Assembly: GCF_047675955.1 (NCBI RefSeq)
Contig: NC_132913.1
Coordinates: 71,295,236 to 71,359,235, forward strand
Source of the DNA: Chlorocebus sabaeus
Lineage: Eukaryota; Chordata; Mammalia; Primates; Cercopithecidae
Direction: 5' to 3'
DNA length: 64,000 bases
Made by a program: the position numbers and the translations under genes. The notes under the pieces were generated by a model. It did no database searches, was not told the DNA's origin, and worked only from the letters and a program-made list of their open reading frames with translations. The number at the start of each line of letters is the position of its first letter. Position 1 is the stretch's first letter. Below are positions 22,106 to 32,753 of the stretch, one piece after another.

Positions 22106-24887
22106 AGTTTTTAAAGTTATATATGCAGTATGTTATTTCCATGGTGGAGCAGAGTTTTCTAAGTTTTGTTTCTTTTTTTTTTTTCTTTTTAATCAAATAC
22201 ATTGTTTCTGGGGTCTAATAATATGTAGGAGACATCTTATTAGAATGATAACTGACTTTTTATTTTCATAACCTAATTCTTGTTGTTTTCCTCATCACTT
22301 TTTCTTGACATGTAATATAACCAATGAAAAGCCTAGAGATATCATTTTAGAATGTGGTTACTTCTAAGATAATATTTAACATATCACTTATTTATGTATT
22401 AGCTTCTCATCTATAGATATGATCTTTAAAAGCTTTAATATTCAAAGTACTTGATTTGCCTTGCCTCAAACTAAGAAAATTAATGCAAAATTATTGTTTC
22501 TTTGCATAATGCACAATGGATATAAACTAAGATTTTAGTAAGTTCATGAGTCTTTCAGTGAGTTTTGTTTTGTTTGTTACTTTATGATTTAGTGAGTTCT
22601 AATCATCCACTTTAAAAACTATGTTGACAAGTTCCCAGCAATATGTTAACCTCTATCTGTTTTTTTCTTTTATATGACAGGTTGATAGTTTACTTTTCCT
22701 TGTAACTCCAGTTTTGTTGAATTGTTAGAAGAGTAGCAGTTGAAAATCACTTTGCCCTCCATTTTCTGAGAGCCAGATGAAATAGTTGCTTTTGTTACAT
22801 TTACCAGAGAGAATGTAAAATGTACTTAAATCAGCCTTTATTCCTCTCAAGTTTCAAGAAAGGAACACTCTTAGTTTTCTATTGCTAACCATTGTTCACT
22901 CTTGTGCCTCCTCATCTCAACAGTTTTCGACCAACTGTGGGATAGTGGTAGGGAGTTCATTCGTTTCTTTTCATTCTTTTTTACAAGGGGTTAGGCAGAA
23001 GCATATAAGAGTCTACTGAAGAATTGCCATGGGTTAAAGGGAAGGGAGAGAGAAAAATGGTTTAATGGTTTTACTTTTGTCCAGAGGACATGATCATTTC
23101 TGTAGGTAATGCTCTGGACTGCAATGGCCATTTTCCAATTCTGAGATAAACTAAGCCAAAATGTTGAGGTAACAGAGAGAAATAACTAGCATCCTTGACG
23201 ATGCAATTACCACATCCCTTGAACTGTTCTACCTTAGTGCTTAATGTTTTATTAAATAATAATCACATTATTGCTTTAAATGTTTTGATTCAGGTCTTCT
23301 TATACTTGTAGTGAAACATACAACCCTTTTTATCTTATGATTAAAGCCCTTTAGTTTCTCTAACCTCTTTTATTCACTTGTGATTGGAGCTTCCATTTTA
23401 TTTAAATTTATCTCCTTTACACCATTTTTATTTCCTTCTCTTCGTACTACAAGTAGAGAAGATGAGAGACATTAAAAATAACAGGATGATAAATTAAAAG
23501 AAAGGAGTTGGGTTGACTGTAATATTCTACTCCAATTATATTTAATAGTATTGACTCTGTGAATAAGGTTATAGAAATCAAGAACTAGAAAACAACAAAT
23601 GTTAGTTATTTTTCATATCACTGATCAATATGCTAAATGTGTATCACGCTAAATACATATTTTTAATGGTTATATAACTTCCCAGAACATTGTTAAATAA
23701 AAATATAACATTTAAAAGTATTTTAATAATTTTACAGCTCAAAAACTTAGTAATGCAAAAAAATATTTCTCTTTAAGTTTTTCTGAAAGCCAAGCTTAAT
23801 GTTTATATTGAGCTCCCATTTTGCTTGACAGAAGGGAACTTTTAAATTCCCAGAAATTTTACTTCCAAAGTCATTCACTGAGAATATAGCATATTTTAAA
23901 GTTAAGTTTTGTCAAATTCAGATTTTTCCTTCTCATCTTTTTTATTTCTGTTGTAGGACCTGTATTCCTGTGGGTTTTATGGCATTGTGATATTTCATGA
24001 AAAAATATGTCCACACTCATTTTGTGGTGGCATCCCTGAGAAATAATCAGCCACATAGACTTTAATTATTGGCACCAACCCACAGTGGCTCTTGTCAATA
24101 TCTCCACTGTCCTCTTGCACTTTTAGTGATGCTCAACTGCTTTTCCCTAACCTGGTTTTCAGATCCATTTAGCCACTGGCTTGCCATCAATACTGCCTAT
24201 ACCCTTTTAGTAGTCCTAGGGACAGTTTACTGTATTTCCTTCATGTGGGGTATTTGAGGATATCAACAAAACCTCTCTGTTCCTAACATTTCATACAGTG
24301 GTCTCATTTCAGGATATAACTTAAAACTGACAAGTGAGGCTGCACCAGTCCTTTTTGTGATATTTAATATGCTACCAAATATTTATAAAATTTGAAAGCA
24401 GAGTAAGTATGGCATAAGAAGTAACTTGAATATCCTTATTGATCATTGACATATTAGAATACAACCAAGTGGAAACTTTCAGAATATTAGCTTTGCCACT
24501 ACTAGAAGCATTCTTTGAAATGGAATTCTGTTTCCTAAGAATTAGAACTGCCAACAATAGTTTAGGTGGGGAATTGTCCTCCCTCTCTCCCTACCACCAA
24601 ATCCCAGTCTTAATCAACTCCTTCCTCAATCACCCAGGTAAATAAATACCTCTTTATGATACCTTTTATTACAACTAGATCTCCATGACTAAGGCCTGCT
24701 TATATAGAAAGCAGAATACGACTCTATCATAAGTACTCTCACTTTGTTATGTGGGAGACATTCAAATTTGCAGTTTTTTATAGTAAAGAGATCAAATACG
24801 TACACACTTTTTTATTTAGTATTCCTTAGTAAGTAAAGCATGATGCTTATGAACTTGATTTAAGCTATTTTTATGTTTATTTTAAAC
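22106..24887. other. Unassigned AT-rich intergenic DNA
   Basis: I recognise no gene, RNA or repeat family across this stretch. The small open frames near 23871-24056, 24069-24257 and 24372-24645 have no recognisable similarity. Confidence 0.5.
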
Positions 24888-25160
24888 TTTATTTCATTTA
24901 TAATTGACATAATAATTGTACATATTGTGCAATGTGATGGTTCAATTCATGGATACATTGTATAATGATTAATCAAGGTAATTGGCATATCTATCACCTT
25001 AAACGTTTCATTTCTTTGTGGAGATAATATTCAAAATTCTCTCGCTATCTTAAAATATCCTATACATAATTAATAGCTGTGGTCACCCTACTGTGTAATG
25101 GAACACTGGAACTTATTCTTCCTGACTAACTGTAAATTTTAGAATCTTGATATAAGTCTC
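24888..25160 (-). mobile_element. Old L1 3'UTR fragment (L1M type)
   Basis: The sequence follows the antisense 3'UTR of old mammalian L1s: 'ataattgacataataattgtacatat', 'tcaaggtaattggcatatctatcacctt', 'ctgtggtcaccctactgtg' and 'cttattcttcctgactaactg'. It is strongly diverged. Confidence 0.72.
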
Positions 25161-25506
25161 ATCTCTTACTTGAATGAGAATTTATTTTTCCAATATTTCT
25201 AAGAAGATTAGTCATGGTTCTAGGAACTCTCTGATCAAATTATCTTTTGTAGTCCTGTAGTCTCTTAGAAATTATAATTTTTAAAATCTTAGTGAAAACT
25301 AAAAAAAAAAAGTATGACTGTTAATTCCTTTTATCCAGTAAATAACATTATCTGTGTGTACTTTTCTCAAAAATACATATTTCCTATTATTGCAGCAAAT
25401 AGAACTTTGCAAGAGTTGCACATTACTGAAAAATATATTTATTCAAAAATTGTACTAGGTAGATCTTTATTGTTACTCTTAATTAGCTTTGGACCCATCT
25501 TAAATA

Positions 25507-25701
25507 ATGGAGCTGGAATCGGACATCATCACCGCCAATCATTTTTTGCTGCAGGGAGAAAAGTTTGAAGAACAAAACAGCTCTCTTCTCTTTGAAGCAG
25601 ATATCTGATTTGAGGCAAAACCTTCTGAATCTCCTTCTGAATTTATAGCTGATACTGTTGCGGCAATATTTGAGCATTGCATAATAGCACGTGGAGCTTA
25701 G
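25507..25701 (+). other. Short coding-like reading frame with one internal stop
   Basis: From ATG at 25507 to TAG at 25699-25701 there are 64 codons with a single internal stop, TGA at 25606-25608 (codon 34), which could be a decayed CGA. The conceptual peptide looks protein-like: MELESDIITANHFLLQGEKF at the start and a later SEFIADTVAAIFEHCIIARG. The local composition is richer in G and C than the flanks. An in-frame TAA two codons upstream of the ATG means no extension on that side. I do not recognise the family. It may be a fragment of a retrocopied gene or chance. Confidence 0.35.
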
Positions 25702-26299
25702 CTGATGACTTTCCTTTAGCCTCTTTGTACTCTCAAATTTCTACCTCATTGCTTATCTTAAAAGAAACAAAATCAAGCCTAGCTTACTGAAGCTACTCCT
25801 GACTTTCAGCCAGAACCTAGTATACTGAATTTCTGACTATATTTTATTGTTAGAGTTCTCAAAATACTGAGTACTTTTTTTTTTTTTAGTTACTTAACTT
25901 CTATCTCTTTATGATACACACCTTCACATATTTGCTCCTACTCGTCTCTCTGGAGCAACAGAAGAAATGAATACAATCTCTTCACATAAGTCTGTTTGGG
26001 GGAAACTATATATGTCCTGGCTATCTCCAAGTCCTTTCCTTTGCTATATTTCTATTCTCTGGTTCTTTAACCAGTCCTCACCAGTTTTTTTTTTTTTTTT
26101 TTAGTACTATGTTGTTGAAACACCAGGAAATACCCTAAATGAAAATTAATATAGAGACATCAAGTTAAATCTATCCTTTAAATGCAAACAAAACATTCAA
26201 AACGTGGGAGGGTTTTTATCTTTTCTATTAGAAAGGCTTTCACTTTTTTTTTAATCTATATCAAAGGGAAAAATGCAGCTGAATGTCTCTGCACCTGTA

Positions 26300-26795
26300 T
26301 GAGTGATCGATTGCCACAGTAATGCTGAGTGACAAGCCACTACAAAACCTTATCATAATAGAACAATAAGCATTGATTGCTTACACATCTGGACTCATCT
26401 GGGGACTGGTAAGGTGCTTCAGTTGATGAAGCTTACATTTAATCAAAATTTTAGAGGTTGGCTGGCTATTGGCTAATCTAAGTTGCGTTTGGCTAGAGTG
26501 ACTGGATGGTGAACTTTATTCCCTAATTTAGTTTTCTTTGAAATAAGCCAGGACTTGCTTTGGCTATTTATGCATGTGCACAAAAGAGTGGCAAACACCC
26601 AAGAGCATAAAAGATAGAGTGCAAATGTGTAAGCATTTGCAAGCCTCTGCTTGTATATTTAGCATCCCTTTGCCTAAAGAAGTTCATATAGATAAGCCCA
26701 GAATCAATATGGCAGAGTACTACAAAGTTACCTAGCAAAATGAGAGGATGAAAGGAGGGATGAAAATTTGGGGCCAGTTTTGCAGTCTATCTAGA
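26300..26795. mobile_element. Ancient interspersed repeat, unassigned
   Basis: The order of motifs ('ccactacaaaacctta', 'gttggctggctattggct', then 'ggatgaaaatttggggccagttttgcagtctatc') is like an old, widely distributed mammalian repeat that begins with a 'cttaaaacaa' segment and ends in 'ttgcaatctacc'. I cannot name the family with confidence. Confidence 0.35.
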
Positions 26796-28549
26796 AATGC
26801 TTAATTCAGCAAGCATTTAAAAAGAGTCTGTGAATTCAACTCTGTGCCAGGAGGTCTGAAGATTTTAAAAGAATAAACATGGTTTCTAATTCTACGACAA
26901 ATGAGCGCACATTTATTGTTTATGGTGATGATAAAATTTTAAAAATGATTATCGACTTTGCATAAGCTGACATACTATATACCTGTTAATTGTTGAGTTA
27001 AATCACAGTTTGTTAAAATTGTGCAATAAATCATCATGAGGAAGAAAGGAGAATCCAAAACTCCCAGTTGATCAGTTATTTAGAAATAAAAAACTGAACT
27101 TATACCTGAAAAGATTTACCCCAGATTTAATGAACCTGAAATTATCTTCCATATCTTTAGAGTGGTTCTGAATCTGTTCCTGGTTTTTTAGGTTAAATGT
27201 GTAAGGATCTTCCTGAGATTTGAATAAATGTAGAATCATGATAAACTGTCCTCCTTTCTTCCCTCTTCCACTCCACCGTTCCCCGCCCTCCTTCTCTTCT
27301 CTTCCTCTCTTTCTCTCTCCCTCTTTTTCCTCCCTCTTACTTTCTTTTTTTTTTTTTTTTTACCAAATAAAGTCTGATTTTAAAAGTTATTAAGTGATGC
27401 AAATGTCTGAATATGGTTTATCCCAAGCAATAAATAATCTAAAGCTCTTTAAAACAAGTACATATAATTATTTTCTTTAGGTGATAAAAGTGACATTTGA
27501 TTGTCATGATCCATTTCACTTCATTTCCAACATGCAACAGAATCATCATAATGCTTCATGTGACAATTGAACTGTTTAACATTTATGTGACAGACATGAA
27601 AATACTAGAAAATATAAAGTATATTAATCCTTTTGCCATATAGTTTGTATAATAACATATTTCTACCAGATTAGGTTTCGTTATGAGATTATACAATTCC
27701 AGTCTCACTTTTGACTACCCTTTTTTTTAAAATATATATTTTACTTCAACCCTGGTATATTTCTTTCCATTCCTCAAATACACTTTCTCTGAATACAGAT
27801 TGTCTTTTTCTTATAAACTTGTTTTTTGGACTCTTAAATCAAGAAAGACCTTAGCCTCCATGAGATCATGGTTAATGTCTGAGTCACTCGTTATTGTGTC
27901 TCTGGGTGTCTAGTGGAAGATTCAATGTAGAATAGGCTGTAATAAATATTATTAAGAGAATAAATGATGTTTATTTTATATATGAATAAATTCTGTTTCT
28001 CTTCCTCACTGTTTCCATTTGCTGCCTTGAATGCACTCCTTTTTTATTCTCATTTTGTCCCTAGGTGATCATTCTAAACAGAGTTAGCTCTGCTGATTAA
28101 AACCCATAAAACCCGTAGGAATTCCTGCCCCACCCCCATGCTCAGTTCAGACCCTCTAGGATTCTTCAGCACTTAGAGTTCCTGTTTGTCTAGAGTACGC
28201 CTTACTGCTAAGAATGTAGATGAGCATATGAGTTCTATAATATTTACGTAAGGATAATGTTTGTTATTAATCAAGAAATTTTTATTTTTAAATCAAAAAG
28301 TTTGACAAATTATGAATTATATATTATTTATTGAAAAATGTCTTACATATTTTAGTATGTTATTATTTGTGAACCTTTAAGAAAGATTTACTGTTTGATG
28401 ATCATCTCAAATTTACTTTGCTATTGAACCTTGTGTGTTTATGAATCATCCACAATATTATCTGTGCTATACTTTGAAAGCACTACAGGCAGATTAAGAA
28501 TATATATAATCATAAGATTAATTCAAATTTTTGCAATGTGACCTTTGAG
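26796..28549. other. Unassigned AT-rich DNA
   Basis: I see no gene. The notable element is the polypyrimidine tract at 27248-27361, listed separately. Confidence 0.5.
27248..27361. repeat. Polypyrimidine tract
   Basis: About 114 bp are almost wholly C and T on the plus strand, mixing CCT, TTCT and TCTC runs and ending in an 18-T run. Long purine-pyrimidine strand asymmetry of this kind can form triplex (H-DNA) structures. No function is implied by the sequence alone. Confidence 0.88.
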
Positions 28550-28990
28550 ACCATTATATTAATTGAAATAAGCCAGGCACAGAAAGATAAACATCACATG
28601 TTCTTACTTATTTGTGTAATCTAAAAATCAAAACAATTGCGCTTATGAACATAGAGAGTAAAAGAATACTTACCAGAGGCTGGGAAGGGTAGTGAGGACC
28701 TGGGGGAGAGGTGGGGATGGTTAATTGGTTAAAAAAAAAAAAAAATAGAAAGAATGAATAAGACCGATTATTTGATAGCACAACAGGGTAACTATAGTCA
28801 ATAATAATTGTACATTTTAAAATGTACAATTGGATTGTTTGTAACTCAAAGAATAAATGCTTGAAGGGATGGATAACCCATTCTCCATGATGTACTTATT
28901 TCACATGCCATGCTGGTATCAAAATACCTCATGTACCCCACAAATATGTATACTGTGTACTCACAAAATTAAAACAGTAATTTTAATGAA
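28550..28990 (+). mobile_element. L1MA-type L1 3' end
   Basis: This is a sense L1 3'UTR: 'gaaataagccaggcacagaaagataaa', 'ttaccagaggctgggaaggg', 'gatagcacaacagggtaactatagtc', then 'tcaaaatacctcatgtaccccacaaatatgta'. It ends in an A-rich tail. A perfect palindrome (28806-28831) has replaced part of the normal UTR. Confidence 0.85.
28806..28831. repeat. Perfect 26-bp palindrome
   Basis: The arm aattgtacatttt is followed without a gap by its exact reverse complement. It lies in an L1 3'UTR where, as I remember the consensus, 'tgtacattt' is followed by a non-complementary stretch. Confidence 0.95.
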
Positions 28991-30824
28991 AAAAAGCTAA
29001 AATTGAAACAAAATAGCTAGGTGTCACTAAATGCAAATGGAAGACATTATTGGTATTTTCATCAGATGCCAAGGAGTGTAACTTTTATATAGAAATAAAC
29101 ACTGTCGCATTAGAATATGGAATCTCTGAAATCTATAAATTCTTTATCATGACTTATGTGACCTTTATTAATTAATATCAGGGGATACCTTAGTCAAATG
29201 ATCGGGCAGCATTTGGATAACCCACACTCTAAGAACAGTGTTCTCATTCATTAACTCATGTTTTAATTAAAAATCGATTAAATGGTAGATACTGAGTTGG
29301 GCACTAGCACAACAAGGATGAGGAAAATATATGCAGACATTTTAAACTCCACAAGAGCAGAATCACTCCTGTAACTTAAATGTAGTCACCCTTAGAAAGC
29401 AGCATTTTAGTTTTGCCAGTAAGTAATACATACATCAGTAGATTTAAATTCTTGATTACAAGCATGAGAACCTCAGAGTACAAAAAGTTAAAGGGTAGGA
29501 AGTTGGGACACAACAGAGCAGGAGAAAACAGTAGGTGAAAAATGAAGAAAATGAATATTAATTTACTCCCTTCTATATGTGTTAAGTTCTGTACTAAAAG
29601 GAATGTAACACAAACTTTCTACCTATTTTCAGACATAAATATTATGTCCTAAAATTTGCAATGATTTTTATGAGTACACTTAATTAGTACAAAATAATTT
29701 TGAATAAGTAAAGAATGGGTATTATTATGTAAGCAACCAAATGACTAATTCACAGATAGTAGTAGGTAATAAATTAATACTTGTTGCACTGAGTTGAATT
29801 AAAGCTTTTGGTTTCAGTAAACAGCAGTGCTTTATATACTGAAAACTTTTAAAATTATAGCCTTTTTTAAAAGCAGAGGAAATAGAAGAGTTTCTTTGTT
29901 TGCTATATTAAAAATCTTGTATTTACTACAGAGGCAGATTTTAACTCCCCAAAAACGTAATATAATTACCCATTCTATTTCGTCAGCGGTACCATCTGAT
30001 GATTTATGGCATCAGAGTTATAGGCACATTGAACTTGTAGAATAAACATGACTGAGTTTTCTTTGTGGACCAGGGAGGAAGAATCAGTAACCATTCAGCA
30101 AAGGCAATGGGAAATTGGTCCGTAAGTCAAAATACACATTGTACTCCAGGGTTCTAAGAACTTTGGTGATAACTGTTTTCAGTGGAGTCTCCAAAGGCTG
30201 AGGTACTCATATAATATTCATTATTAGTCTCAAATTAAAAGTAAACTGTATTTCATTTTTGTTTTCACATTAGTGCCAACCAATACATAATGCTTCAACT
30301 GTTTAATTTGAAAGGGAATTATATCTATGTAAAGCTAGAACCAATTTTAGTTGTCTCCCCAGAGGACTATATTTTCCTAAAGAATGTGAGAGACATACAC
30401 ATTCTTAAACTCATTTGACCATAACCTCAAAACATGGAAAATATAAAAATGTGCTTTGAAAACAGTAGTTTAAAGTAGGTAGATCTAAGAAAAATGTCAA
30501 TAGTTGTCAAATAGTCAAATTTAGTTGTAAATTAAAGTCCTTTGAAATAATGTCTTTGGATGATTTTTTAAAATATATCTTTTTTTTTTGTTTGAACTTT
30601 AATCTTGTCTTATCTCTCATAGTTGACTTGAAAATGCCCTGCTCTTGATATATTATGTATATATGAGATATATGTAATATATAGATACATTATATAATAT
30701 ATGTAATACATGATGGATAAAAGTTCAAAAAAAAACTATTTCCAGTTTTTAAAAATGCTATATTTGTTGATTAATATGCTGACCACTTCAGACCAAATTT
30801 GCCTTAACTTTTATGTAACAAAGT
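28991..30824. other. Unassigned AT-rich DNA
   Basis: I recognise no gene or repeat family. An AT-dinucleotide-rich patch lies near 30648-30712, at the edge of a region that is otherwise ordinary intergenic sequence. Confidence 0.5.
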
Positions 30825-31225
30825 TGTGGGCTGGTTTTCGTTGGCATGGATCCTAAGGTAATGTAACCTGAGCATACCTGGATGAATTAAGTGTGCAACT
30901 ACATGGGCAACCTAAGTGCTTGGACTGAATTAAGAAGTAGATACCACATGGCAGGATCCAGGACCGTGGCATAGCCCCATGAAAGGATCCAGTCAGATCG
31001 TGCCTCCTGGCATCACCTTATTGTAAGATCCAATCACATCACACTTCATTACCCTATGCTTACAAAACCCAATTCAAATGTCAGCTCATGGAGACAGATT
31101 TGAGTGTTTCCTCCTGTCTCCCTGTCAATTAACTCACCATAAAGCCTTTCTTTTCTCAAAAGATCGTGCCATGGCATTGGCCTCCATGCATACTGGACAG
31201 CGAGCTCACTGATTACTTGGTAACA
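30825..31225 (+). mobile_element. Solitary LTR remnant, family unassigned
   Basis: The sequence has LTR layout: a TATA-like 'cttacaaaacc' near 31060, 'gtcagctcatggagacagatttgag', the signal 'accataaagcctttcttttctc' (31136 onward) and a terminal 'cttggtaaca' ending in CA. The start beginning with TG near 30825 is approximate. No internal retroviral sequence adjoins it. Confidence 0.55.
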
Positions 31226-31895
31226 ATTTGTTTTAAATAACAAAATTAATTAAAAACCAAATAATTAATAAATATTATCAACAATAGTGGTCACTAGAGC
31301 AGATCCAAATTTATAGTCAAAACTTTTTACCTAAATACTTTTATATTTATATATAATTTGGATATAAGAATGTGCTCAAAGTTTAAGTGTATAGATTGAG
31401 AAACTTTGACAAATATAGGCATTCGTAAAACTATCACCCAAATCAGGCTATGAGATATTGACATCACCCTAGAAAGTTTATTCATGCCCACTTACTATTC
31501 CCTACCCTAAGAAACAACTTATTTCTATTACAAAAGCTTAGAAATTTGATATATGTATGTATTCTTTTATGTTTTGCTTCTTTCAATCAATATAATGTTT
31601 TTGAGATTTAGTTTTTTTCTTATATCAATAGTTATTTGTATTATGGATTAATATTCCAATGTGTAAATATATCAATTTGTTAACATTCATATTATAACAT
31701 GGATTTTTCCAGTTATAGATAAAACTGCTATTAACATTCTTGTAATAGTCTTAGTGTACATACGTTTTCACTTCTCTTGGCTAAATAAAAAGGAGAGAAA
31801 GGAAATTGAATGTCTGAATTATAAGAAATTGTCAAATAAATTTCTAATTTGATTATATACTTTCACACCTCTAACAGGAAAATGTGTGTGTTGTA

Positions 31896-32263
31896 ATGTT
31901 TTAGTCAATTTGGACTGCTATAAAAAAATACCATTGACTGCATGGCTTATAAACAACAAATTTATTTATCCTCATTCTGGAGGCTGGAAGGTTTAAAGTA
32001 GGGTGCCAGTGTGCTCCAGTTCAGGGGAGAGCCCTCTTCTAGCTTGCAGACTTCTGACTTCTCATTGGAACCCCTCACATGGACAAAAGAAGATGAGCTA
32101 GCTGTCTGGCTTTTTGTAATAAGGACACTAATTCCATACATGAGGGCTCTACCATCATGATCTAATACCTCCAAAAGGCCCCATCTCCAAATATCTTCAC
32201 ACTGAGGATTACATATCAACAAATGAATTTCGGGAAAAAAATACATTCAGTTCACAATATCCA
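31896..32263 (-). mobile_element. MLT1-type MaLR LTR
   Basis: The antisense LTR reads 'gttttagtcaatttggactgctataa', 'gcatggcttataaacaacaaatttattt', 'ctggaggctgg', 'ccccatctccaaatatcttcacactg' and 'tacattcagttcacaat', the order of an MLT1A-like LTR in reverse. It lies inside the older L1M element. Confidence 0.82.
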
Positions 32264-32298
32264 ATTATTATACATCTTCTCCAAACCTTGGCATGGTC

Positions 32299-32302
<4 letters not shown>

Positions 32303-32332
<30 letters not shown>
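32303..32332. repeat. Poly(A) run
   Basis: This is an uninterrupted run of 30 A between the MLT1 LTR and the resumed L1M. It may be an expanded A stretch of the old L1 or a retroposition tail. No insert is recognisable beside it. Confidence 0.9.
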
Positions 32333-32334
<2 letters not shown>

Positions 32335-32450
32335 AGTGGATATAAAGTGGCATATCATTAGGATTTTAATTTGAATTTTTGTGATAATTAATTAAAGAGA
32401 CATTTGTATATTTTTGGTTCAGCTACTTTTCCAGATATAGGCATTGTGAA

Positions 32451-32753
32451 TTTTTTTTTTTTTTTTTTTTGAGACGGAGTCTCGCTCTGTCGCCCAGGCT
32501 GGAGTGCAGTGGTTGGATCTCAGCTCACTGCAAGCTCCGCCTCCCGGGTTCACACCATTCTCCTGCCTCAGTCTCCCGAGTAGCTGGGACTACAGGCGCC
32601 CGCCACCGCGCCCGGCTAGTTTTTCGTATTTTTTTAGTAGAGACAGGGTTTCGCCGTGTTAGCCAGGATGGTCTCGATCTCCTGACCTCGTGATCCGCCC
32701 GTCTCGGCCTCCCAAAGTGCTGGGATTACAGGCTTGAGCCACCGCGCCCGGCC
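32451..32753 (-). mobile_element. Young AluY, Old World monkey type
   Basis: This full-length antisense Alu retains most CpGs. It carries the 'ggcttgagccaccgcgcccggcc' 5' end (reverse of 'ctcaagcctg') and 'gatccgcccgtctcggcc', which I associate with cercopithecid AluYRa-type copies. The body shows almost no decay. Confidence 0.95.

Noticed and set aside
27248..27361. Splice branch-point and polypyrimidine tract of an exon
   Set aside because: No acceptor AG with a coding exon follows. The tract is far longer than a splicing tract and ends in a pure T-run.
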